Shown here: one piece after another, positions 6,944 to 13,144 of the stretch
Layout of the letters: each line of letters begins with the position of its first letter
How positions within the stretch are numbered: the stretch's first letter is position 1
Source: DATLGD01 sp035540755
GTDB taxonomy: Bacteria; Actinomycetota; Actinomycetes; Mycobacteriales; SCTD01
DNA: 15,663 nt
NCBI GenBank assembly: GCA_035540755.1
Contig: DATLGD010000147.1
Span: 1-15,663 of the forward strand
Reading direction: 5' to 3'
Notes under the pieces: model-generated
Told to the model about the DNA's origin: nothing
Database searches by the model: none
Seen by the model: the letters and a program-made list of their open reading frames with translations, nothing else
Position numbers and translations under genes: made by a program

Positions 6944-7977
6944 GCACCCCCGTGGTCGTCGAGGACCTCGACCAGCGCCCGCCCGGTCAGCCCCTTCTGC
7001 AGGTGCGTGACCTGCAGGTGCGCTTCACCCGCCGCGGGCGCGACCCGGTGCGGGCCGTCGACGGCGTCAGCTTCGACGTGCGGCCCGGGCAGGTCGTCGG
7101 CCTGGTCGGCGAGTCCGGCTGCGGCAAGTCGGTGACCTCGCTGGCCATCATGGGCCTGCTGCCCCAGCGCCGGGTGGAGGTCGCCGGCGAGGTGCTCTTC
7201 GAGGGACGCGACCTGCTGACCATGCGGCGCGACGACCTGCGCGAGATGCGCGGCCGCGACATCGCGATGGTCTTCCAGGACCCGATGAGCTCGCTCAACC
7301 CCGTCGTGCCGATCGGCCTGCAGGTCACCGAGGTGCTCGCCCGGCACACCGACCTCGACCGCAGCGCGGCGCGCAAGGAGGCCGAGGAGCTGCTGCGGCG
7401 GGTCGGCATCCCCGACCCCGCCCGGCGGCTCAAGGAGTACCCCCACCAGCTGTCCGGCGGCATGCGCCAGCGCGCGCTCATCGCCATGTCGCTGGCCTGC
7501 AAGCCGCGGCTGCTCATCGCCGACGAGCCGACCACGGCCCTCGACGTCACCATCCAGGCGCAGGTGCTCGAGCTGCTCAAGCAGCTGGTCCGCGACAGCG
7601 GCACCGCCATGGTGATGATCACGCACGACCTCGGCGTCGTCGCCGGGCTCTGCGACGAGGTCAACGTCATGTACTCCGGCCGCGTCGTCGAGCGGGCCGG
7701 CCGGCGCGAGCTGTTCGGGCACCCGCGGCACCAGTACACCGGCGGGCTGCTCCGCTCCATCCCCCGGCTCGACGAGCCGCGCGGCGGCACCCTCAACCCC
7801 ATCCCGGGGTCGGCCTCGGACGTCATCCCGTGGTCGCGCGGCTGCGCCTTCGCACCGCGCTGCCCCGCGCGGCAGGACGACTGCCTCGTGCCGGACCTCC
7901 AGCTCGTCGACGACGTCCGGCCCGACCACCTGCACCGGTGCGTCCACCCCGTCCCGGTCGAGGAGAGCACTCCGTGA
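6940..7977 (+). CDS. Peptide ABC transporter ATPase, DppD/OppD type
   Basis: First nucleotide-binding subunit, 345 residues, cytoplasmic. Motifs in order: Walker A GESGCGKS (57-64), Q-loop Q113 in VFQDPMSSLNP, ABC signature LSGGMRQR (171-178), Walker B LLIADEP (191-197) with E196 as catalytic base, and H-loop H229 in ITHDLGVV. The C-terminal oligopeptide-transporter extension carries C302, C308, C315 and C334, the four-cysteine pattern reported to bind a 4Fe-4S cluster in DppD-type subunits. The start is GTG at 6940, overlapping the stop of the upstream gene by 4 bases; an upstream extension would only read the permease gene in the wrong frame. It should pair with the DppF-type ATPase to drive import. 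Confidence 0.94.
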   Translation: MSTPVVVEDLDQRPPGQPLLQVRDLQVRFTRRGRDPVRAVDGVSFDVRPGQVVGLVGESGCGKSVTSLAIMGLLPQRRVEVAGEVLFEGRDLLTMRRDDLREMRGRDIAMVFQDPMSSLNPVVPIGLQVTEVLARHTDLDRSAARKEAEELLRRVGIPDPARRLKEYPHQLSGGMRQRALIAMSLACKPRLLIADEPTTALDVTIQAQVLELLKQLVRDSGTAMVMITHDLGVVAGLCDEVNVMYSGRVVERAGRRELFGHPRHQYTGGLLRSIPRLDEPRGGTLNPIPGSASDVIPWSRGCAFAPRCPARQDDCLVPDLQLVDDVRPDHLHRCVHPVPVEESTP

Positions 7978-9071
7978 CTGCGGCCGGCGCGGCCGGAGTG
8001 CCCGACGACGTGCTGCTCCAGGTCCGCGGACTGGAGGTGCACTTCCCGATCCGCTCCGGGATCCTGCTCGACCGCACCGTCGGCCACGTGCGCGCCGTCG
8101 ACGGCGTCGACCTCGACGTGCGGCGCGGCACCACCTTCGGCCTGGTCGGCGAGTCCGGCTGCGGGAAGTCGACGCTCGGCCGGGCCGTGCTGCGCCTGGT
8201 CGAGCCCACCGGCGGCACGGTGCTGTTCGACGGCGTCGACATGACCTCGCTGAAGAAGGAGCAGCTGCGGCGCGCGCGCAAGCGCATGCAGATGGTCTTC
8301 CAGGACCCGATGTCGAGCCTCGACCCCCGGCAGGACGTCGAGTCGCTGCTCGTCGAGCCGATGCAGGCCCACGAGCTGGCCGGGGGACCGAAGGCGTGGC
8401 GGGCCCGGGTGCGCGAGCTCCTCGACCTCGTCGGGCTGCCGGCCGCTTCGGCGTCGAAGTACCCGCACGAGTTCAGCGGCGGCCAGCGCCAGCGCATCGG
8501 CATCGCCCGGGCGATCGCCCTGGAGCCGGAGCTGGTCATCGCCGACGAGCCGGTGTCGGCGCTCGACGTGTCGGTGCAGGCCCAGGTGGTCAACCTGCTC
8601 GAGGAGCTGCAGGACCGGCTCGGACTCACCTACCTCGTCATCGCGCACGACCTCGCCGTCGTCCGGCACATCAGCGACGAGATCGGCGTCATGTACCTCG
8701 GCTCGCTCGTCGAGCACGCGGACAGCGACGAGCTCTACGACAACCCGCTGCACCCGTACACGATCAGCCTCATGTCGGCGATCCCGGTGCCGGACCCCGA
8801 CGTCGAGGACGCCCGCGAGCGCATCCTGCTGGCCGGTGACCTGCCCTCCCCCGCCGCGCCGCCACCGGGCTGCCGCTTCCACACCCGCTGCCCCTTCCGG
8901 CAGCCGACCCGCTGCCACGACGAGGTCCCGCTGCTCCGCGAGCTCGCGCCCAGGCACACGGTGGCCTGCCACTGGGCCGAGGACGTGCGCGACGGCCGCA
9001 TCACCGCGGCGGCGTCGTCGCACGACCCGACGTCGGCGGGCGACGTCGTGGACCAGACGACGCTGCCCTAG
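7974..9071 (+). CDS. Peptide ABC transporter ATPase, DppF/OppF type
   Basis: Second nucleotide-binding subunit, 365 residues. The N-terminal VRGLEVHFPIRSGILLDRTV is typical of DppF. Motifs: Walker A GESGCGKST (59-67), Q-loop Q110, signature FSGGQRQR (167-174), Walker B LVIADEP (187-193) with E192, and H-loop H225. The C-terminal extension again has four cysteines (C300, C306, C314, C332) in the spacing of the 4Fe-4S-binding oligopeptide type, followed by about 30 variable residues. The start is GTG at 7974, overlapping the preceding stop by 4 bases, with GGAG (7962-7965) nearby. It is the last gene of the importer; its stop is only 13 bases from the stop of convergent gcvT, and no hairpin is visible in that gap. 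Confidence 0.94.
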   Translation: MTAAGAAGVPDDVLLQVRGLEVHFPIRSGILLDRTVGHVRAVDGVDLDVRRGTTFGLVGESGCGKSTLGRAVLRLVEPTGGTVLFDGVDMTSLKKEQLRRARKRMQMVFQDPMSSLDPRQDVESLLVEPMQAHELAGGPKAWRARVRELLDLVGLPAASASKYPHEFSGGQRQRIGIARAIALEPELVIADEPVSALDVSVQAQVVNLLEELQDRLGLTYLVIAHDLAVVRHISDEIGVMYLGSLVEHADSDELYDNPLHPYTISLMSAIPVPDPDVEDARERILLAGDLPSPAAPPPGCRFHTRCPFRQPTRCHDEVPLLRELAPRHTVACHWAEDVRDGRITAAASSHDPTSAGDVVDQTTLP

Positions 9072-9084
9072 CCCGCGTCCTCGG

Positions 9085-10200
9085 TCAGCGCACCTTCGAC
9101 GGCACGAACGGCGGCTTCACGACCCGCATCCGCGAGGTTCGGCCGCGCACGTCGACCTCGACCTCGACGTCCTCCGAGCCGGCCGGCACCGCGCCGGTGT
9201 CGAGCAGCGCGAGCCCGATGCCGACCTTGCGGGTCGGCGAGAACGTGCCGCTGGTGACCTCGCCGACCCGGCGTCCTCCGGCGCTCACCTGCATGTGCGC
9301 GCGGGGGATGCCGCGGTCGAGCGACTCGAGGCCCCACAGCAGCCGGGCGGGGCCGTTCTCGCGCTCGGCGACCAGCGCCTCCCGCCCCCAGAACCGCGGC
9401 TTCTTCCACCCGACCGCCCAGGTCGAGCGGGCCTGGACCGGAGTGATGTCGAGCGACAGGTCCTGGCCGTGCAGCGGGTAGCCCATCTCGGTGCGCAGGG
9501 TGTCGCGGGCACCGAGCCCGCACGGCACCGCGCCGAGGTCCTTGCCGGCGGCGAGCAGCGCGTCCCAGAGGTCGCCGGCGTCCTCGGCCCGCGGCAGCAG
9601 CTCGTAGCCGCGCTCCCCGGTGTAGCCGGTGCGGCAGACGACGACCGGACGCCCCTCCCACGTCGCGTCCGTGAAGGCCATGTAGTCGTGCGCCGCGGGC
9701 AGCCCGAGCGCCTCGACCAGCTCGGCGGACCGCGGGCCCTGGACGGCGAGGACGGCGAGCCGGTGGTGCAGGTCCTCGACCTCGATCCCCGACGGCGCGT
9801 CGGCCGCCAGGCGCCCGACGACCTGCGAGGAGTTCGCCGCGTTCGGGACGAGGAAGACCTCCTCCTCGCTCTTGACGTACGCGATCAGGTCGTCGACGAC
9901 GCCGCCGGACTCGTCGTCGCAGCACAGCGTGTACTGCGCCTGACCGGGGCCGATGCGGCGCAGGTCGTTGGTCAGCCGGTCGTTGACGAACTCGACCGCC
10001 GTCAGGTCACCGACCGACCCGCGCACCGCGCCCTTGCCGAGATGGCTGACGTCGAACACGCCCACCGCCTCGCGCACGGCGGTGTGCTCGGGCAGCACGC
10101 CGGCGTACTGGATCGGCATCTGCCAGCCGCCGAAGTCGGCCATCTTCGCGCCGAGGGCGACGTGGCGGTCGTGCAGAGGGCTGGTGTGGAGGTCCGTCAC
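9085..10200 (-). CDS. gcvT: Aminomethyltransferase, glycine cleavage system T-protein
   Basis: The T-protein takes the aminomethyl group from lipoylated H-protein, releases ammonia and forms 5,10-methylene-tetrahydrofolate. The product is 371 residues, the usual size. It begins TSPLHDRHVALGAKMADFGG (6-25), a hallmark N-terminus. SGGVVDDLIAY (98-108) contains D103, the expected catalytic aspartate. RTGYTGERGYELL (190-202), GLGARDTLRTEMGYPLHGQD (228-247), GEVTSGTFSPT (313-323) and a C-terminal beta-barrel follow. The start is GTG at 10200. An upstream extension is unlikely because the neighbouring pepA promoter and start lie there. No Shine-Dalgarno is visible, but TAGGGT ends 7 bases before the GTG, which fits a leaderless mRNA. 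H- and P-protein genes are not in the window. Confidence 0.95.
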   Translation of the reverse strand: MTDLHTSPLHDRHVALGAKMADFGGWQMPIQYAGVLPEHTAVREAVGVFDVSHLGKGAVRGSVGDLTAVEFVNDRLTNDLRRIGPGQAQYTLCCDDESGGVVDDLIAYVKSEEEVFLVPNAANSSQVVGRLAADAPSGIEVEDLHHRLAVLAVQGPRSAELVEALGLPAAHDYMAFTDATWEGRPVVVCRTGYTGERGYELLPRAEDAGDLWDALLAAGKDLGAVPCGLGARDTLRTEMGYPLHGQDLSLDITPVQARSTWAVGWKKPRFWGREALVAERENGPARLLWGLESLDRGIPRAHMQVSAGGRRVGEVTSGTFSPTRKVGIGLALLDTGAVPAGSEDVEVEVDVRGRTSRMRVVKPPFVPSKVR

Positions 10201-10203
10201 GTC

Positions 10204-10236
10204 GCCGACCCTACGGGCCCCCTCGGTAGGGTCGGC
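10204..10236. promoter_or_regulatory. Mirror-symmetric divergent promoter for leaderless gcvT and pepA
   Basis: GCCGACCCTAC (10204-10214) is repeated in exact inverse at 10226-10236, with an 11-base spacer. Each arm carries a TAGGGT -10 element: plus-strand 10227-10232 for pepA, and minus-strand 10213-10208 for gcvT. Each ends 7 bases before a GTG start (10240 and 10200). Each arm also places GCCGAC 17 bases upstream of the opposite -10, in the -35 position, although it resembles TTGACA only at GAC. Neither gene has a convincing Shine-Dalgarno in this 39-base gap, so both mRNAs probably start at their GTG. Confidence 0.65.
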
Positions 10237-10239
10237 CGC

Positions 10240-11739
10240 GTGACGAGCCTCCGCCTGACCACCTCCGCCGCTCCCACCCTGAAGGTCGACGCCGTCGTCG
10301 TCGGCGTCGTCAAGGGCAGAAAGGGTCTCGCCCTCGCGCCCGGCGCCGAGGCGCTCGCCGACGCCGTCGGCAAGACCTTCCTGCGCAGCCTCACCGACCT
10401 CGGCGCGACCGGCAAGGCCGAGGAGGTCACCCGCCTCGCGACCCTGGGGGCGGTGAAGCCGGCCGTGGTAGTCGCCGTCGGCCTGGGCGACGGCACGCCG
10501 ACGCCCGAGGCGCTGCGCCGCGCGGCCGGCGCGGCGACCAGGACGCTGGCCGGATCGGCCCGCACCGTCGCCCTGTCTCTGGTCGACCCCGCCTCGGCCA
10601 CCGCCGAGCAGGTCCGCGCCGTCGCCGAGGGCGCACTGCTCGGCGCCTACGCCTTCACCGCCTACCGCTCCTCCTCCCACGACCTGCGCGAGCCGGTGCG
10701 CGAGGTGCAGGTCGTCGTCGACAAGGCCCTGGGCAAGGACGCCGCGGTTCAGGCCGCGGTCGACCGCACGGAGGTCGTCTGCCGCGCCGTCGCGCTGGCC
10801 CGCGACCTGGTCAACACCCCGCCGTCGGACCTGCACCCGGCCGAGCTCGCCGAGGTGGCGCAGCGCGAGGCCAAGCGCGTCGGGATCAAGGTCGAGGTGC
10901 TCGACCACAAGGCTCTGGCCAAGGGCGGCTTCGGCGGCATCACCGGCGTCGGCCAGGGGTCGGTCAACCCGCCGCGGCTGGTGCACCTGTCCTACCGCGG
11001 CGGCGGGCCGAAGATCGCGCTGGTCGGCAAGGGCATCACGTTCGACTCGGGCGGCCTGTCGCTCAAGCCGGCCGCCGCGATGGAGGAGATGAAGAGCGAC
11101 ATGGGCGGTGCGGCCGCCGTGATCGCCGCGAGCGCCGCCATCGCCGAGCTGCGCCTGCCGGTCGACCTCGACGCCTGGGTGCCCATGGCCGAGAACATGC
11201 CGAGCGGAACGGCGATCCGCCCGTCCGACGTGCTGGTGATGCGCGGCGGCAAGACCGTCGAGGTGAACAACACCGACGCCGAGGGCCGGCTGATCCTCGC
11301 CGACGCGATCGTCCGGGCCTGCGAGGACGGCCCCGAGGTGCTGCTCGACGCGGCGACGCTCACCGGCGCCCAGCTCGTCGCGCTGGGCGCCCGCACCAGC
11401 GGCGTGATGGCCAACGACGACGCGCTGCGCACCTCCGTCGTCGAGGCGGCCGGGCGCGCCGGCGAGGCGATGTGGCCGATGCCGCTGCCGGCAGAGCTGA
11501 AGAAGGGGCTCGACAGCGACATCGCCGACCTGCAGAACACCGGACCGCGAGAGGGCGGGATGCTCACCGCGGGGCTCTTCCTGCAGGAGTTCGTGGCCGA
11601 GGGCGTCCGCTGGGCGCACCTGGACATCGCCGGCCCTGCCTACAACGGCGGTGAGGCCTACGGCTACACCCCGCACGGCGGCACCGGGGCGGCCGTGCGC
11701 ACCTTCGTGCAGGTCGTCGAGGAGCTCGCCGACGTCTAG
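10240..11739 (+). CDS. pepA: Leucyl aminopeptidase, M17 family (PepA/PepB)
   Basis: Cytosolic two-metal aminopeptidase that removes N-terminal residues from peptides; family members form hexamers. The product is 499 residues, normal length. The C-terminal catalytic domain holds the M17 signature NTDAEGRL (344-351). Expected metal ligands are K264, D269 (in VGKGITFDSGG), D287 (in KSDMGG), D346 and E348. K276 and R350 are the catalytic lysine and arginine equivalents. NTPPSDLHP (192-200) starts the catalytic part, and the N-terminal 180 residues are the more variable macro-like domain. The GTG start at 10240 gives TSLRLTTSAAPTLKVDAVVV, a normal N-terminus. TAGGGT ends 7 bases upstream, consistent with a leaderless message. 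It stands alone on the plus strand; next to a peptide importer it could help use imported peptides. Confidence 0.95.
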   Translation: MTSLRLTTSAAPTLKVDAVVVGVVKGRKGLALAPGAEALADAVGKTFLRSLTDLGATGKAEEVTRLATLGAVKPAVVVAVGLGDGTPTPEALRRAAGAATRTLAGSARTVALSLVDPASATAEQVRAVAEGALLGAYAFTAYRSSSHDLREPVREVQVVVDKALGKDAAVQAAVDRTEVVCRAVALARDLVNTPPSDLHPAELAEVAQREAKRVGIKVEVLDHKALAKGGFGGITGVGQGSVNPPRLVHLSYRGGGPKIALVGKGITFDSGGLSLKPAAAMEEMKSDMGGAAAVIAASAAIAELRLPVDLDAWVPMAENMPSGTAIRPSDVLVMRGGKTVEVNNTDAEGRLILADAIVRACEDGPEVLLDAATLTGAQLVALGARTSGVMANDDALRTSVVEAAGRAGEAMWPMPLPAELKKGLDSDIADLQNTGPREGGMLTAGLFLQEFVAEGVRWAHLDIAGPAYNGGEAYGYTPHGGTGAAVRTFVQVVEELADV

Positions 11740-11843
11740 CGCTCGGGGCCGACCTACGGCAGCGCTCACCCGTTCGGCCCTGCGGCGGGCAGGCCCCTGC
11801 GGTCGAGAACTCAGGTGCTGCTGACCCCGGACCGGAGGCCCCC

Positions 11844-12560
11844 GTGCGCGAGACCCTGCTGACCTTCCTCACCACCAAGGCGAAGCTCGCCGCCGTCGCG
11901 GTCGCCGCCGCGGCGCTGAGCACCTCAGCCGTGGCCGTCACCACGGTGAGCAGCGAGGAGCCGACGACGCCGGACGACGTCGTGGTCGAGCAGATCGAGG
12001 GCGAGGGCGCACCGGACGGGGAGCTCGAGCAGGGTCTCGAGGCCGGCGGCGACGCGCTCGGGGACGACGACGCCGAGGGCACCGAGGTCGACGCGGAGAC
12101 CGAGGAGGGCGCGGCCGCCGAGGGCGCCGTGCCCGAGCCGGCCGCCGAGGACGCCGAGGCGCCCGTCGCGGGCGAGCTGCCGCCCTGCCCGGCGGACGTC
12201 AAGAACCACGGTGCCTACGTGTCCTCGGTGGCCAAGGACAAGACCGGCGGCGGTGCCGAGCACGGAGCCCGCGTGTCCGCGGCGGCCAAGAGCGACTGCG
12301 GCAAGCCCGCGGGCGAGGCGCCGACCGAGCCCGAGGCGGCCGAGCCGGAGGCGGGTGCGCAGAGCGCGCCGGCGCCGAAGCCGGAGTCCAAGCCGAAGGC
12401 CCCGGCGAAGGCTCCGACGAAGACGGAGCGGCCCAGCGGCGCGACGAGCGGGCCGAAGGGTCCGCCGGCCGGCAAGGGCGGCGGCGCGGGCAAGAGCGGC
12501 GGCGGCCAAGGCGGCGGCGCGGGCAAGGGCGGCGCGGGCAAGGGCGGCGGCAAGGGCTGA
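11844..12560 (+). CDS. Secreted low-complexity protein with a twin HGxxVSxxAK mini-domain, function unknown
   Basis: The 238-residue product starts with a likely signal peptide: basic start, hydrophobic Ala/Val stretch at 14-32, possible cleavage after AVA near 31. Residues 38-110 are strongly acidic. Between C115 and C152 lies a compact segment with two copies of one motif: HGAYVSSVAKD (122-132) and HGARVSAAAKSD (140-151). The remainder is Pro/Ala/Lys-rich and ends in a Gly-Lys tail made of GGAGK repeats (211-238). The two halves therefore have opposite charge. I recall NHGxYVSxxA...HGxxVSxxA...DCG segments in other actinobacterial hypothetical proteins, but no function. The start is GTG at 11844, with GGAGG (11834-11838) 5 bases upstream. 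The 104-base gap after pepA shows no clear promoter or terminator. Confidence 0.75.
   Translation: MRETLLTFLTTKAKLAAVAVAAAALSTSAVAVTTVSSEEPTTPDDVVVEQIEGEGAPDGELEQGLEAGGDALGDDDAEGTEVDAETEEGAAAEGAVPEPAAEDAEAPVAGELPPCPADVKNHGAYVSSVAKDKTGGGAEHGARVSAAAKSDCGKPAGEAPTEPEAAEPEAGAQSAPAPKPESKPKAPAKAPTKTERPSGATSGPKGPPAGKGGGAGKSGGGQGGGAGKGGAGKGGGKG
12480..12542 (+). repeat. 15-bp coding repeat encoding GGAGK
   Basis: The unit GGCGGCGCGGGCAAG occurs at 12480-12494 and as two exact adjacent copies at 12513-12527 and 12528-12542, with degenerate copies between and after. It lies in frame at the end of the secreted protein gene and encodes its Gly-Lys tail. Slippage could change the copy number. Confidence 0.85.
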
Positions 12561-12561
12561 G

Positions 12562-12575
12562 CCCGCCCGGGCGGG
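12562..12575. terminator. Short GC palindrome between convergent genes, possible bidirectional terminator
   Basis: CCCGCCCGGGCGGG is a perfect palindrome that can fold as a 5-bp stem with a 4-base loop. It starts 2 bases after the stop at 12560 and lies 17 bases before the stop of the convergent gene at 12592. There is no T run and the stem is short, so terminator function is a guess from position. Confidence 0.3.
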
Positions 12576-12591
12576 TCGGGAGGCCGGCGGG

Positions 12592-12930
12592 TCAGCTCGG
12601 CGGGCCGGTCTCCCCTGCGGCCTTGCGCTTGGCCGTCCACTCCCGCATCCGCGAGGGGTAGCCGACCGCGGCGACGTCGTACACCGGGATGCCCATCTGC
12701 GTGCCGAAGGCGAACGCGTCCTTGGCCGAGGCCACGCGGCGCCGGGTCCACTCTCCGTCGGCGGCCACGAGCACCAGCGTCGTGGACGTCGTCTGGGTCT
12801 CGGGCTCGACGAAGCCCTCGACGCCCTGGCGGGTCGAGGACCACTTCGCCAGGTGCTCGAGCTCGGCCGACCCGCCGGTGCGCGTCGTGCCGGGTCGGTC
12901 GCGGCGTCCGAAACGGCCCAGCAGTCCCAC
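12592..12930 (-). CDS. Small conserved actinobacterial protein of unknown function (often labelled oxidoreductase near lpdA)
   Basis: The 112-residue product begins MGLLGRFGRRD and contains ELEHLAKWSSTRQGVEGFVE (23-42), TTLVLVAADGEWTRRRV (50-66) and GIPVYDVAAVGYPSRMREW (80-98). I recall homologous proteins of about 110-130 residues next to lpd in many actinobacteria, sometimes labelled oxidoreductase without support. I see no cofactor motif. No signal peptide or membrane segment is present; the charge is basic at both ends. The GTG at 12930 is chosen because GAGGAGG lies just upstream on the minus strand (plus-strand 12939-12945). Longer in-frame starts up to 13110 add low-complexity Arg/Pro sequence. 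It is divergent from lpdA and convergent with the secreted protein gene. Confidence 0.8.
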   Translation of the reverse strand: MGLLGRFGRRDRPGTTRTGGSAELEHLAKWSSTRQGVEGFVEPETQTTSTTLVLVAADGEWTRRRVASAKDAFAFGTQMGIPVYDVAAVGYPSRMREWTAKRKAAGETGPPS

Positions 12931-12940
12931 CCGGTACCTC

Positions 12941-12964
12941 CTCGTCGTCGGCCTCGTCGTCGGC
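12941..12964. repeat. 12-bp tandem duplication in the leader of the small minus-strand gene
   Basis: CTCGTCGTCGGC is repeated exactly at 12941-12952 and 12953-12964. On the minus strand this is GCCGACGACGAG twice, running directly into the ribosome binding site of the gene that starts at 12930. It probably reflects replication slippage; any effect on translation is unknown. Confidence 0.8.
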
Positions 12965-13064
12965 CGGTTCGTCTGTCGTGGGCGTGCTTCCCGGTGCCGC
13001 TCGTGGGAAGGAGGCGGGGCGGGAACGGCGTCGTCGCCGTCAGGTGGAAGGATGCCTGACGAGG

Positions 13065-13103
13065 TCGGCGGCCTCCAACCGGACACGTCCGGTCGGCCGC
13101 CGA
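13065..13103. promoter_or_regulatory. Nested inverted repeat upstream of lpdA (operator or leader hairpin)
   Basis: ACCGGACACGTCCGGT (13078-13093) is a 16-base palindrome with 7-base arms. It is flanked by a second exact 9-base pair of arms, TCGGCGGCC (13065-13073) and GGCCGCCGA (13095-13103). The element ends 41 bases before the lpdA GTG, and the 13104-13144 remainder holds the AAGGAG ribosome site (13134-13139). It could be a dimer-binding operator or a leader RNA hairpin. I could not identify a regulator or a clear promoter in the 12931-13144 gap. Confidence 0.5.
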
Positions 13104-13144
13104 TCGACACCGCCGCACCGTCCGTCGACCAGCAAGGAGCCGTC

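Noticed and set aside
9072..9084. Possible terminator between the convergent importer and gcvT genes
   Set aside because: The gap is 13 bases and holds no dyad; termination must occur elsewhere or by another mechanism.
10201..11769. N-terminal extension of gcvT into the region antisense to pepA
   Set aside because: The frame is open, but the sequence is unrelated to GcvT, and the conserved N-terminus begins right after the GTG at 10200.
11740..11843. Promoter or terminator in the gap after pepA
   Set aside because: Only imperfect GC-rich partial repeats and no convincing -10 element; nothing beyond the GGAGG ribosome site could be supported.
12987..13010. Inverted repeat CTTCCC...GGGAAG upstream of lpdA
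   Set aside because: 6-base arms with a 12-base spacer are expected by chance in this sequence; the dyad at 13065-13103 is far stronger.
13052..13144. Longer lpdA start at ATG 13052
   Set aside because: It adds 31 residues absent from the family and reads through the palindrome. GTG 13145 has a good ribosome site.
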